A DNA stretch of 64,000 nucleotides from Artocarpus heterophyllus (taxonomy: Eukaryota; Streptophyta; Magnoliopsida; Rosales; Moraceae). The position numbers and the translations under genes were made by a program. Below the pieces are notes generated by a model, which worked only from the letters and a program-made list of their open reading frames with translations, did not search any database and was not told where the DNA came from. The stretch is taken from the NCBI GenBank assembly GCA_025403435.1, contig CM046353.1, positions 21,335,987 through 21,399,986 on the forward strand, written 5' to 3'. Shown here piece after piece: positions 47,840 to 60,156 of this stretch (positions are counted from its first letter, which is position 1; each line of letters starts with the position of its first letter).

Positions 47840-48335
47840 TCACCCATTCCAAAAAATACAACTTTTAATGCAATTCATCAATTTTATCTTCAACAATTCA
47901 AAAACATAAAATTAGAGACTCAGGAGATACCTAGGGGACGTCATCATTAATCTTCTAGATCTATCTTCTCCGAATAATTTTTTAATTACAAAATTCTTAC
48001 AAATTTAAAAATAAATAATAATTCATAGACAGAGATGATAGTCCGTCATCTAATTACATGAAAAGCTTAGATACACATTCTAACCTCTAAGAAACCATAA
48101 CCGGTATGAATTAATTAATTAATTAATATTTAAATAACCATTCAATCAACCATAATTAATTAATGAACATTCATCGCATAATCCATGACAGCATATATAA
48201 TATATAGAAACCTAGAGTGCCAACTCTCTATAAAATTAAATTCAAGCATAGGTGAGATTAAGATCACAAAATTTATACATATAGTAAGATCACAAACTTG
48301 TAAATTTATATAAAAATCAAGGCTCTAATACCAAT
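47840..48335 (-). other. Copia C leader, PBS-proximal part
   Basis: Matches element A 12121-12620 in reverse. The PBS at 48319-48333 reads TGGTATTAGAGCC on the minus strand. Confidence 0.85.
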
Positions 48336-50361
48336 TATTAGAAAAATAGTATGCAGCGGAATTTTAAAATTTTATCTCAGAGTATTTTATAAAACACAAG
48401 TTTGACAGGCTATATGCATAAATTAACCAGATCTTACTAACCTTTGAATGCTGAAGAACTCGCACATTTTGTGAAGATAAGTAACGCTCCAGAAGAGCCT
48501 CAACCAACTGGTCTTCATTGCTATTCTCTATCCATGATCAGAGTGAGTGTGGGCTTACACGTACAGCTCTTCCTCTAGGTGACTCTCCTTCCAACGAATT
48601 CAAAGAACCCAAAGCTAGTGTTTGTGATTTGTGAACAAGAGCTCTCAGGGAGTTTCAAGATTCTTACCAGTAGAGTATCACTCTTAATCTCTCAATTGAT
48701 CTAAAAAACTTATGTGACTTACTCCCTATTTATAGAGGCTGGGTCCAGGGTCAGTCCTTATCAGATTAGGTCTCAAAATTTGAATCAGAATCAAATTCAG
48801 GATCAATATCTGATAAGATCCATGTAAAAATATGGGATCTTATCCTTCGCTCATTGGCAAACTGATTAGGATGATTGGTAGGCCGAATAGGCCCCATTGA
48901 CAGGCTGAACTTGAGGATCGGCATGCCAAACTATCAAAAAATATCCCAATGAATCTTTTATTTTCCACCTGAGATTCTATCAGATAAAGTCTCAGTTTTA
49001 ATTCAAATAACCCAATAGAAAGATCATCTGATTAAAACAACTTTATCTAGATTATCTCTAAGAAAATAAATGAATTCCTAATAATTCTACAAGTTTATCT
49101 TGATCTAATTTAGTCAAAATTAAATCAATCGATAAACAGACAAGAATTATCCGATCTCAATAATTCAACAAGTTTATCTTGAATTAATTGTATCACAAAA
49201 TTAATTAAACCGATAACATAAATTATTTGATTCTTCCAAATTTCAACCAATTTAATAAATCTAGCATAAGTCACCAATTGGTGGAAAAGCACGTCGTATC
49301 GTTACAGGATGTTATGAGCTAGCAAAGGGGACCAATTGGACCTATATAGTTCAAGCTCTCGATAATTATGAAACCCAATATCCAGATGTACATTTCATAA
49401 TTATCAACTCCAATACTACTCCACTAAAAGCTTGGAGATGCACTCTCGAACTACATAGAATTACGAAGCCTGTATAGCTAAGTCTCCATGACATATCATA
49501 GTGTATCGTATCCCCATAGGATTATCCATAATTGGCTTAAGGACAAGTTCTATCTTACCTTCTCGATTATTTTTATCTTATGTTCCATTATCTCACCATC
49601 AAAAAACTTACCATCCAAAGACAGTATACCATTCGGTTACACCTATGTATCCAAATTGTTGAGCATTCTAGTTTTTCAATTATAGGATAATGCATATAAG
49701 AGGATATCACTACCCCTAAAGAGGAGCTATGGATTCCATATTTATAAATAACAGGTCTACGCTATCAAGAGTCATGCCTCCAACATACCGGCATGCATAC
49801 TACTATTAAGATATAGATGTCACCCTTTGGTACATCAAAAGACACAATTCAAGACAATGGACCCACTATTCATCTCAGGATTAAGATACAATACAAATGA
49901 TTGTCTAAAGTGAATCGATTTAGCGAGATAGAATTATTAATCCAAATCAATTCACTTTATGTCCCGATCCAACACATCGTCACCTATGACAACGCGCCAA
50001 TGTTTCTATTCACGGAGTCCAACCTCCGATGGCCAAGACAAACCATCTCCCAAAAGGGATATAGACAACATAACAATCTTTACATGAATAAAGCGCCCAA
50101 CTTTATTCCCTCGATTGTCGGATCATATATTTTAGACCATCACCTTAAGAGTCGTGTCTACCGCATAATCATCCCATCATATGCCCAACTCTTAAGGTTT
50201 AGACTGACAGTCTCAGACTACTGTTTGCTTATCATACATTCAACGAATATGAACGTAAAGAGGACAATATTTGGTATATATAAATGAATAAATTCTTTAT
50301 TGATAAAAATGTCTCCAAAAACGTATTACATTTTTACTCCTTAGAGCATACATGTCTAACA
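48336..50361 (-). repeat. Copia C 5' LTR (2026 bp)
   Basis: Runs from TATTAGAAAA (mutated TGTTGG end) to CATGTCTAACA at 50361. It is immediately followed by an LTR in the opposite orientation, making a large inverted repeat. A palindrome array remnant lies at 48850-48935. Confidence 0.9.
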
Positions 50362-52274
50362 ATATATACCAAATATTGTCCTCTTTACGTTCATATTTGT
50401 TGAATGTATGATAAGCAAACAGTAGTCTAAGACTGTCAGTCTAAACCTTAAGAGTTGGGCATATGATGGGATGATTATGCGGTAGACACGACTCTTAAGG
50501 TGATGGTCTAAAATATATGATCCGCAATCGAGGGAATAAAGTTGGGCGCTTTATTCATGTAAAGATTGTTATGTTGTCTATATCCCTTTTGGGAGATGGT
50601 TTGTCTTGGCCATCGGAGTTGGACTCCATGAATAGAAACATTGGCGCGTTGTCATAGGTGACGATGTGTTGGATCGGGACATAAAGTGAATTGATTTGGA
50701 TTAATAATTCTATCTTGGCAAATCGATTCACTTTAGACAATCATTTGTATTGTATCTTAATCCTGAGATGAATAATGGGCCCGTTGTCTCGATTTGTGTC
50801 TTTTGATGTACCAATGGGTGACTCCCACATCTCTATAGTGGCATGCATGCCGGTACGTTGGAGGCATGACTCTTGGTAGCGTAGACTTGTTATTCATAGA
50901 TATGAAATCCATAGCTCCTCTTTAGGAGTAATGATATCCTCTTATATGCGTTGTCCTGTAATTGGAAAACTGGAGCGCTCAACCATTTGGATACATAGGT
51001 GTAACCAAATGGTATACTATCTTTGGATGGTAAGTTTCTAATGGTGAGACAATGGAACGTAAGATAAAAATAATCGGGAAGGTAAGACAGAACTTGTCCT
51101 TAAGCCGGTTATGGATGATCATATGGGGATGCGATACACTATGATATGTCATGGAGACTTAGCTACACGAGCTTCGTAATTCTATAAAGTTCGAGAGTGC
51201 AGCTCCAAGCTTTTAGTGGAGTAGCGTTGGAGTTGATAATTGTGAAATGTATATCTGGGATATTGGGTTTTATAATTATCATGAGCTTGAACTTTATAGG
51301 TCCATTTTGGTCCCCTTTGCTAGCTCACAAAATCCTGTAACGACACGGCGTGCTTTTCCAATAATTGGTGACTTATGTCGGATTTATCAAATTGGTTTAA
51401 AATTTGTAAGAATCAAATAATTCATGTCTGTTTATCGGTTGAATTAATTATGTAAGAAATTAGTTCAAGATGAACTTGTTGAATTATGGCGTTCGGATAA
51501 TTCTTGTCTGTTTATCGGTTGTTTTAATTTTGGACAATTAGAACAAGATAAACTTGTAGAATTATTGTGAATTGATTTATTTTCTTAGAGATTATCTTGA
51601 TAAAGTTTGTTTTGATCAGATATCTTTTCTATTGGGCTATTTGAATCAAAACTGAGACTTTATCCTTTAGAATCTCGGGTGGAAAATAAAAGATTCGCGG
51701 AGATTTTTTCTCGGCAGTTCAGCCTGCCTATCAGAAAGTTCGGCATGCCGACCGCGACAGTTAAGATTACGCGTTTTTCACGCGTATCTTATCAGATATT
51801 GATCCGAACTTGATTCTGTTTCGATTTTTGAGACCTAATCTGATATGGACTGACCCCAAGGACCAATAGGTATAAAAAGGGAGTGAGTCTAATGATTTAC
51901 TCAGATCAATTTGAGAGATTAAGAGTGATACTCTTCTAGTGAGCATCTAAAAACTCCCTGAGAGCTTTTGTTCACAAATCAAGAACACTAGCTTTGGGTT
52001 CTCTCTATTGGTTGGAAGGAGAGTCACCGGTGGAAGAGCTGTACGTGTGAGCCCACACTCACTCCGGTTGTGGATAGAGAATAGCAAAGAAGACCAGTTG
52101 GTTGAGGTTCTTCTGGAACGTTACTTCTCTACACAGGTCGGGGAGGTTCTTCGGCACACTGAGGTTAGTAAGATCTGTTTAATTTATACATATAACATGT
52201 CAAACTTGTGTTTTGGAAAATACTCTGATGAAAGAAAAATTTTAAAAATTCCACTGCGCACTTTGTTTCCAACA
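50362..52274 (+). repeat. Plus-strand copia LTR F (lacks first ~90 bp)
   Basis: Starts inside the LTR (ATATATACCAAATATTG) and ends TTTCCAACA at 52274. No PBS follows, so it is a solo LTR, apparently inserted in the LTR of element E, whose sequence resumes at 52275. TATAAAAAGGG lies at about 51871. A reduced palindrome array lies at 51710-51755. Confidence 0.87.
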
Positions 52275-53294
52275 CCTATATAGTTCAAGATCTCGAAAAT
52301 TATAAAACCCAAAATCCAAGAAATACATTTCATAATTATTAACTCCAACACTACTCCAGTAAAAGCTTGGAGCTGGACTCTCGAACTACATAGAATTATG
52401 AAGCCCGTATAGCTAAGTCTCCATGACATATCATAGTGTATCGTATCCCCATAGGATTATCCATAATCAGCTTAAGGACAAGTTTTGTCTTACCTTCCCG
52501 ATTATTTTTATCTTATGTTCCATTATCTCACCATTAGAAACTTACTACCTAAAGATAGTATACCCCTTGTTTACGCTTATGTATCCAAATGGTTGAGCGC
52601 TCCAATTTTCAAGTTACAAGATAACGCATACAAGAGAATATCATTACTCCTAAAGAGGAGCTATGGATTCCATATCTATGAATAACAAGTCTACGCCATC
52701 AAGAGTCATGCCTCCAACGTACCGGCATGCATACCACTATTAAGATGTGGGTGTCACCCTTTGGTACATCAAAAGACACAAGCCAAGACAATGGGCCCAC
52801 TATCCATCTCAGGATTAGGATACAACACAAATGATTGTCTAAAGGAAATCGATTTGTCAAGACAGAATTATTAATCCAAATCAATTCACTTTAAGTCCCG
52901 ATCCAACACATTGTCACCTATGACAACATGCCAATGTTTCTATCCATGGAGTCCGCCTCCGATGGTCAAGACAAACTATCTCCAAAAAGGGATATAGACA
53001 ACAAAACAATCTTTGCATGAATAAAGCACCCAACTTTATTTCTTCGATTGCAGATCATATGATTTAGACTACCACCTTAAGAATCGTGTCTTTCGCATAA
53101 TCCGTCCATCCTATGCCCAATTCTTAAGGTTTAGACCGATAGTCTCAGACTATTGTTTGCCTAACATACATTCAACAAATATGAACATAAAGAGGACAAG
53201 ATTTGGTATATAAATAATGAACAAATTCTTTATTAATAAAAATGTCTCTAAAAACTTGTTACATTTTTACTCCTTAGGGCATACATGTCTAACA
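52275..53294 (-). repeat. Copia E 3' LTR, truncated (1020 bp)
   Basis: Resumes in mid-LTR (CCTATATAGTTCAAG) and ends CATGTCTAACA next to the polypurine tract of element E. Confidence 0.88.
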
Positions 53295-54414
53295 ATCTCC
53301 CACTTGCACTAAGTGAGTAAATATGACAAATCTCGCATCCCCATAGCCTCCACATGCCTCTCGAAGACTCTCCCATTAAGTGTCTTTGTAAATGGATCAG
53401 CTAAATTGTCCTCTGACATGATCTTGCACACTGTGACATGCCCACCCTCAACGAAGTCCTTTATCACATGATACTTCCGATCAATATGCTTACTCTTCTT
53501 GTGAAATCTTGGTTCCTTAGCATTAGCTACCACCGTACTGTTATCACAGTAAAGGGATACCGTCTTATCCATGCCAGGAACTACCTCAAGATCCCCAAGG
53601 AACTTGCATAGCCACACTGTTTCTTTTGAAGCATCACTAGCTGCCATAAACATGGCCTCCATCGTTGAATCCGATGTGCAATCTTGCTTAGCACTTCTCC
53701 AACTAATGGCACCGCCTCCCAGAGTAAACACAAAACCCGAACTCGATTTCCTAGAATCCAAATAGGATTAAAAATCTGAATCAGTATATCCTAGAGGAGT
53801 CAGGTCCTCACCCGAATATACAAGCATATACCCTCGAGTCCTTCTCAGATACTTGAAAATATGCTTTACCGCAACCCAATGGTTTGGTCCTGGATCCGCC
53901 TGAAATCGACTTACAATCCGGACCGCATAACTTATATCTGGTCGTATGCAAAGCATGACATACATGAGACTACCCACCCCCGAACCATAAGGCACCTTCT
54001 TCATGTATTCTCTTCCTTCATAAGACTTTGGAGAATCTTTCTTAGAAAGAGTAATTTTAGACCTAGATGGTTGCCCACCTTTCTTGGAATCCTGCATTAC
54101 AAACCTCATGAGAATTTTATCTTTGTAGCCGACCTGGGACAAAGCTATCATTTTGGTCTTCCTATCCTAAAAGATCTAGATACTGAGAACAAAATTAGCC
54201 TCATCAAAGTCCTTCATGTCAAATTGCTTAGTCAACCATAATTTGACCGATGACAATGCCCCTATGTCATTGCCAATTAGCAGAATGTCATCTACATAGA
54301 GTAGTAGAAAAACCACCTTCCAATCCTTAATGTGTTTATAAACATATGGTTCATCCACATTTTGTGAGAACCCATAAGTCTTGATCACCTGATCAAATCT
54401 TATGTGTTGGAAAA
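53295..54414 (-). pseudogene. Copia E RNase H and RT end
   Basis: Three frames on the minus strand: 54176-54388 (YGFSQNVDEPYVYKHI and LLYVDDILLIGND, with the YVDD box intact), 53768-54151 (the RT end, with DSPKSYEGREYMKKVPYGSG), and 53309-53761 (RNase H, STMEAMFMAASDASKETVWL to LSYLLT). Stops near 53765 and 54152-54175 separate them. In the RNase H frame MEAEY reads MEAMF. The fragment is cut at 54414 by the LTR of element D. Confidence 0.88.
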
Positions 54415-55363
54415 AACAGTGTGAGGTGTGTAGCAGGAATTTTTAAAATTTTAAAATTAGAGTATTTTTCCAAAACACAAGTCTGTCATGCTATATATAT
54501 AAATTAAATAGATCTTACTAACCTTTGTATACTGAAGAACCTCCGTAACCTGTAAAGAGAAGTAACGTTCCAGAAGAGCCTCAACCAATTGGTCTTCTTT
54601 GTTATTCTCTATCCACAATCAGAGTGAGTGTGGGCTCACACATACAGCTCTTCCACCGGTGACTCTCCTTCCAACCAATCGAGAGAACCCAAAACTAATG
54701 TTCATGATTTGTGAACACAAGCTCTCAGGGAGTTTTTAGATGCTCACCAGAAGAGTATCACTCTTAATCTCTCAATTGATCTAAGTAACTCATGAGACTT
54801 ATTTGATTCACCCTTTGGTACATCACCCTTTGGTGTATCAAAAGACACAAGTTGAGACAACGGGCCCACTATCTATCTCAAGATTAAGATACAATACAAA
54901 TGACTGTTTAAGGTGAATCGATTTTCTAATTCAGAATTATTAATCCAAATCAATTCACTTTGTGTCCCGATCCAACACATCGTCACCTATGACAACGTGC
55001 CAATGTTTCTATTCACGGAGTCCAACTTCGATGGTCAAGACAAACCATCTCCCTTTAGGGATATAGACAACATAACAATCTTTGCATGAATAAAGCGCCC
55101 AACTTTATTCCCTCGATTGCGGATCATAAGTTTTAGACCGTTACCTTAAGAATTGTGTCTTTCGCATAATCAGTCCATCATATGCCCAATTCTTAAAGGT
55201 TTAGACTGACAGTCTCAGACTACTATTTGCCTAACATACATTCAACAAATATGAACGTAAAGAGGACAAGATTTGGTATATATAAATGAATAAATTCTTT
55301 ATTGATAAAAATGTCTCCAAAAACATATTACATTTTTACTCCTTAGGGCATACATATCTAACA
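54415..55363 (-). repeat. Copia D 3' LTR with internal deletion (949 bp)
   Basis: TGTTGGAAAA end at 54415, CATATCTAACA end at 55363. About 1.1 kb is missing after 54805, where a CACCCTTTGGTACATCA block is partly doubled. The palindrome array is lost with it. Confidence 0.87.
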
Positions 55364-55377
55364 ATCTCCTATTTACA

Positions 55378-57560
55378 CTAAGTGAGTAAATATAGCAAAT
55401 CTCGCATCCCCATAGCTTCCACATGTTTCTCGAAGACTCTCCCTGTAAGTGTCTTCATAAATGGATTAGCTAATTGTCCTCTAACGCGAACTTGCACACC
55501 GTGGCATGCCCGCCCTCAACGAATTCCTTTATCACATGATACTTCCGATCAATATGTTTACTCTTCTTGTGAAATCTTGGTTCTTTAGCATTAGCTACCG
55601 CCACACTGTTATCATAGTACAGTGATACCGCCTTATCCATACCAGGAACAACCTCAAGATCCCCAAGGAACTTGCGGAGCCATACTGCTTCTTTCAAAGC
55701 ATCACTAGCTGCCACATACTCAGCCTCCATTGTTGAATCCAAAGTGCAATCTTGCTTCGCACTTCTCCAACTGATGGCACCACCGCCCAGAGTAAACACA
55801 AACCCCAAAGTCAATTTCCTAGAATCCAGACAAGATAGAAAATTTGAATCAGTATATCCTAGAGAAGTCAGGTCCTGACCCAAATATACAAGCATATGCC
55901 CTCGAGTCCTTCGTAGGTACTTGAAAATATGCTTTACCGCAACCCAGTAGTTCAGTCTTGGATTCGCTTGAAATCGACTTACAATCCCGACAGCATAGCT
56001 AATACCCGGTCGTGTGCAAAGTATGGCATACATAAGACTACCCACTGCCGAAGCATAAGGCACCTTCTTCATGTATTCTCTTTCTTCATAAGACTTTGGA
56101 GAGTCTTTCTTAGAAAGAGTAATTCCAGACCTAGATGGTTACCCACCTTTCTTGGAATCCTGCATTGCAAACCTCCTGAGAATTTTATCTATGTAGCCGG
56201 CCTGAGACAAAGCTATCATTTTCTTCTTCCTATCCCGAAAGATCGGGATACCGAGAACAAAATTAGCCTCACCTAAGTCCTTCATGTCAAACTGCTTGGT
56301 CAACCATAATTTGACTGATGACAACGCCCCAACGTCATTGCCAATTAGCAGAATGTCATCTACATAGAGCAGCAAAAAAACCACCTTCCCATCCTTTATG
56401 TGTTTGTAAACACATGGTTCATCCATATTTTGTGAGAACCCATAAGTCTTGATCACTTGATCAAATCTTATGTTCCAAGAACGGGATGCCTGCTTAAGTC
56501 CATAAATTGACTTTAGTAGCTTTCAAACCTTCCCCTCTTGACCCACGACCTTGAACCCTTCTGGTTGTTTCATATAAATGGACTCATCAAGATAGACATT
56601 CAGAAAAGCCGTCTTGACATCCATCTGCCAAATCTCGTAGTCGAGAGCGGCAGATATGGACAAGAGAATCCGGATGGACTTAAGCATGGCTACAAGCGTA
56701 AAGGTTTCCTCATAATCGATTCCTTCCTTTTGCATATAACCCTTAGCTACCAGTCTAGCCTTAAAGGTTTCGACCTTTCCATCCACTCCTCTTTTCCTCT
56801 TGTAGATCCACTTACACCCTATGGGTTTTACCCCATTGGGAAGATCCACAAGCTCCTAGACCCGATTAGTCTCCATAGACTTTATCTCAATGTTCATGGC
56901 CTCTGTCTAGAGTCTTGAATCAACATCCTCTATAGCTTCTGCGTAAGTATAAGGATCCTTGTCATGTTCATCCGATTCAGCCAGGAAGACCTCCCCATTG
57001 AACATATACCTTTCAGGTTGACGCCCAATCCTCCCACTACGCCGAAGCCCCTGAGGTTGTTGTTCAGGTTTGTTTGGTTTTTCTACACTGATCGGAATGG
57101 TTTCATTCGAAACCTCCGGAGTGAACGGATCACTCCTTAACTCCTCAAGCACCACTTTGCTTCGAGGTTTGAAGTCGTCCATGTAACTCTCCTCAAGGAA
57201 AGTTGCATTAGTTGAAACGACGGCTTTATTTTCCTTTGGGTTATAAAAATAACCCCCTTTCGTGCCTTTTGAATATCCTACAAATACACAAACTTCTAAA
57301 CGTGTTTCCAACTTATTCGGATCCTTAAACAGGACATGAGCCAGACTTCCCTATAAGCGAATATGGTTTAAGGATGTCTTCCGTCTTCTCCACAACTCGT
57401 GAGGAGTTTTAGGGACCGATTTTGAAGGCACATTGTTCAAAAGATAACATGCGGTTTGTAGTGCATATCCCCAAAAAGATAAAGGCAATGATGAATAACT
57501 CATCATGGACCTAATCATGTCCAACAAAGTCCTGTTCCTTCTCTCCGCTACGCCATTTTG
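55378..57560 (-). pseudogene. Copia D integrase end, reverse transcriptase and RNase H
   Basis: Order on the minus strand: integrase C-terminal and linker part (57310-57560 and 56907-57311, with VCVFVGYSKGTKGGYFYNP), RT (56523-56849, LPNGVKPIGCKWIYKRK, MDVKTAFLNVYLDESIYM; then 56139-56456, LLYVDDILLIGND) and RNase H (55470-56072, STMEAEYVAASDALKEAVWL). The natural stop is at 55378. Stops lie near 57350, 56906, 56522 and 56138, and a frame break near 55470. The RT catalytic YVDD box is intact. The enzyme pair would copy element RNA to DNA in the cytoplasmic particle. Confidence 0.9.
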
Positions 57561-59329
57561 CTACGGAGTGCCCAGCGTAGTCAAATGGGATAAAATCCCA
57601 TTCTCTAACAAGTGTCCCAAGAACTCATCAGAAAGGTATTCCCGACCTCGATCAGATCGAAGTGCCTTTATGGGCCTACCCAATTGCTTTTCCACTTCAG
57701 CCCAAAACTCCCTGAACTTATCATAAGTTTCGCTTTTGTGGTGCATTAGGTACACATACCCATATCTTGAGTAATCATCAATAAAAGTGACGAAGTACTC
57801 ATACCCTCCTCGTACCCGGATGTTCATCGGTCCGCAAACATCACTATGCACAAGTTCTAGAACCCCTTCGGCCCAATTGCCCTTAGACCCGTATGGTCTT
57901 TTGGTCATTTTACCCTCCAAACAAGATTCACATTGAGGTATAGATTCCACCTTTAAGTGACTTAAAGGTCCATCCCTTACCAACCTTTGAATCCTATTCA
58001 GGTTAATATGACCAAGGCGCAAATGCCAAAGATAAGTCTTATTAGAGTGAGAAGTTTTAAGTCTTTTTAAGTTATTATCATTTATCTTAGCATTAAGCAA
58101 TAAGTCCATCTTAGGTTTGATAAAATATAGATTATTTTGCATCCATCCAGAATAGATAAAAGATTTATTTTTACGAATCACCACTTTTTCATTAAAAGAT
58201 ACCACGTAGGAGTCTTTAAATAAAGAAGATACAGAAATTAAATTCCTTTTAAATTTAGGAACATAAAAACAATCTCGTAAAATTAAATTCCTATAATTAT
58301 CAAAATAAAGATGGACATCTCCCACTGCTTCCGCTGAGACCAAGGATCCATCGCCCATCCGAAGCGTTAAGTCTTCACGAAGTAGACTTCTCGTTTCTTT
58401 GAATCCCTGCAGAGAAACACAAACATGATTAGTTGCATCGGAATCTATGACCCAGATGTCATCGGATTCCTCAACCAAACAAGTTTCTAAATATAGAAGA
58501 TCACACCTACCTCCCTTGGAAAGGAAGTCCTTGCAATGCTTCTTTATATGCCCGACCTTACCACAGAAGAAGCACTTAAGCTTCTTTGGGTTCTTCTTCT
58601 TCTTCTTCTTGCTCTTGGTAGCAGGAGGAAAAGAAGACTTCCCACTCTTGGCCCGTTGCTTCTTTCCATTCCCAGAGTTAGGATTGGAACTAGAAGCAGC
58701 TACCACGTTGGCCTTACCACCAGCAGGAGACTCCCTGATTAGCAGTTCAAACTCCTGTAACTGTTTCATCAGTTCTGCCAAGGTCATATCCCGTCTATTG
58801 CTTAAATTAAAAGTAGCTCTAAACGGAATAAATTCCTTAGACAGAGTCTCAAAGACCATAGTCATCTGAGTTTTAGCATCGATGTCGGCTCCATTGGTTT
58901 GAGCCTCAGCGAGGTAACCCATGACCAACATCATGTGCTCCTTTACAGATGTCCCCGGTCTCTGTCTACAGTTTAAGAGTTTCTGAAGCGCCCCTTGCCG
59001 CTTTGTTATGGCCTGGCCTCTGAACATATCCTCAAGATTATCCAAGATCTGCTTCGTAGTCTCATAATCCTAATGTTGAGCCTGCAGCACGTTGTTCATG
59101 CTAGCCATAAATAGTAGCGGGACTGATCATTAGCATCTTTCCAGCAGTCGTATGCTTGGAATTGCTCATTACTTGAGTCTCCCGTAGGCTCGGGAGGACA
59201 AGAAGTTGTCAGTACATATTTCAGTTTCTCAAAGGATAGGACGATGTCCAGGTTCTATTTCCAATCGTTATAGTTCTCACCGGTTAATTGGTTTTTGTCA
59301 AGTATCGATGATAAAACATTTTTAGACAT
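57561..59329 (-). pseudogene. Copia D gag, protease and integrase core
   Basis: ATG at 59329 (MSKNVLSSILDKN). An early stop at codon WK* near 59256 and another just before 59045 break the gag N-terminus. From 59045 a 494-codon frame is open: gag; the basic KKKKKK linker; the zinc knuckle CFFCGKVGHIKKHC; the protease site VIDSDATNHVC, where the expected Gly is Asp; the integrase zinc-binding region HLRLGHINLNRI with CESCLEGKM; and the core (SDVCGPMNIR, FIDDYSRYGYVYL, LRSDRGREYL). TAG at 57561-57563 ends it within the integrase core. The protease change alone would probably block polyprotein processing. Confidence 0.92.
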
Positions 59330-60156
59330 TTTCAATCTACAATAAAGAATCATATACCAAACATAAGCAAACATATATAATAATTTAGTAAGATAACACA
59401 ATCATGTAAAATCATACAAATGTGTTTATGTGTGAAAACTTTGAAAATATCACAACCTTATAACGATAATTCCCAACTCATAATTTAACAAGCTCCTAGG
59501 GGAGTCATGCCAAATTCAATCAGGAACACGGATCCCCTCCTGATTAATATATGCCATCCAGGACCCGTATGATCCAACATACACTAATAATCGTTTCTTT
59601 GGCCATTAATTTTATTAACAGAGCTCCTAGGGGAGGTTAATAATAAAATTAACATGAGTGTATAACCACCGTTTCAATATTTTATCCATGATTTATAATC
59701 ACCACCTAGGGGTGTGCAACCATAAATCATACTAAAATACTTTATCCTTTTAGAGATCCAATCTGGTACATGATAGAAATCCCTTCCTAGGGGTCGAGAC
59801 CACCATGTTCTTCCTATGGACCAACGATGGAGGCCTTAGGTCCTCTCTTAAAAAACCTTCTCCCACTCAATCGTTTGAAGTCAAGGTTTCATTCAAAAAT
59901 TATGCATGAACAATTTTAATATGAGCGGCACTCCCTATCCTATATGACATGTTATCAATATACATGGTAAATCATATTATAATGCAGACAAGCAAAGCAA
60001 TCAAGCAAAGCTACAAGCAAAATAATAATAACTGTAATATTATGGTTCCACCCTAGAGAATAGAAAACTAAGATTACAAGAGAATAATCGAGACATTTTT
60101 CGATTCTTCATCCTTGAATCCTCAAGCTGTATCTTTCTTCATGTAATATCCATCTT
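59330..60156 (-). other. Copia D leader with four CCTAGGGG sites
   Basis: CCTAGGGG-type sites at about 59494, 59624, 59705 and 59786 keep the order and spacing (about 130, 81, 81) of element A. The leader is joined at about 60157 directly to mid-LTR sequence through a shared TTCAACCAACT-like stretch. The palindrome array, PBS and LTR edge were deleted. Confidence 0.8.

Larger units (their letters stand above)
33629..50361 (-). mobile_element. Copia element C: minus-strand, interrupted by solo LTR and element H
   Basis: Read right to left: 5' LTR 48336-50361, PBS 48319-48333, leader 47840-48335 and 39172-40341, gag-pol 36452-39171 and 33643-34439, polypurine tract 33629-33642, and a 3' LTR remnant. 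Two insertions interrupt it: a solo copia LTR (34440-36451, TSD AACCT) and element H (40342-47839). The gag start codon is ATA instead of ATG at 39169-39171. About 440 bp of gag is deleted. Confidence 0.87.
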
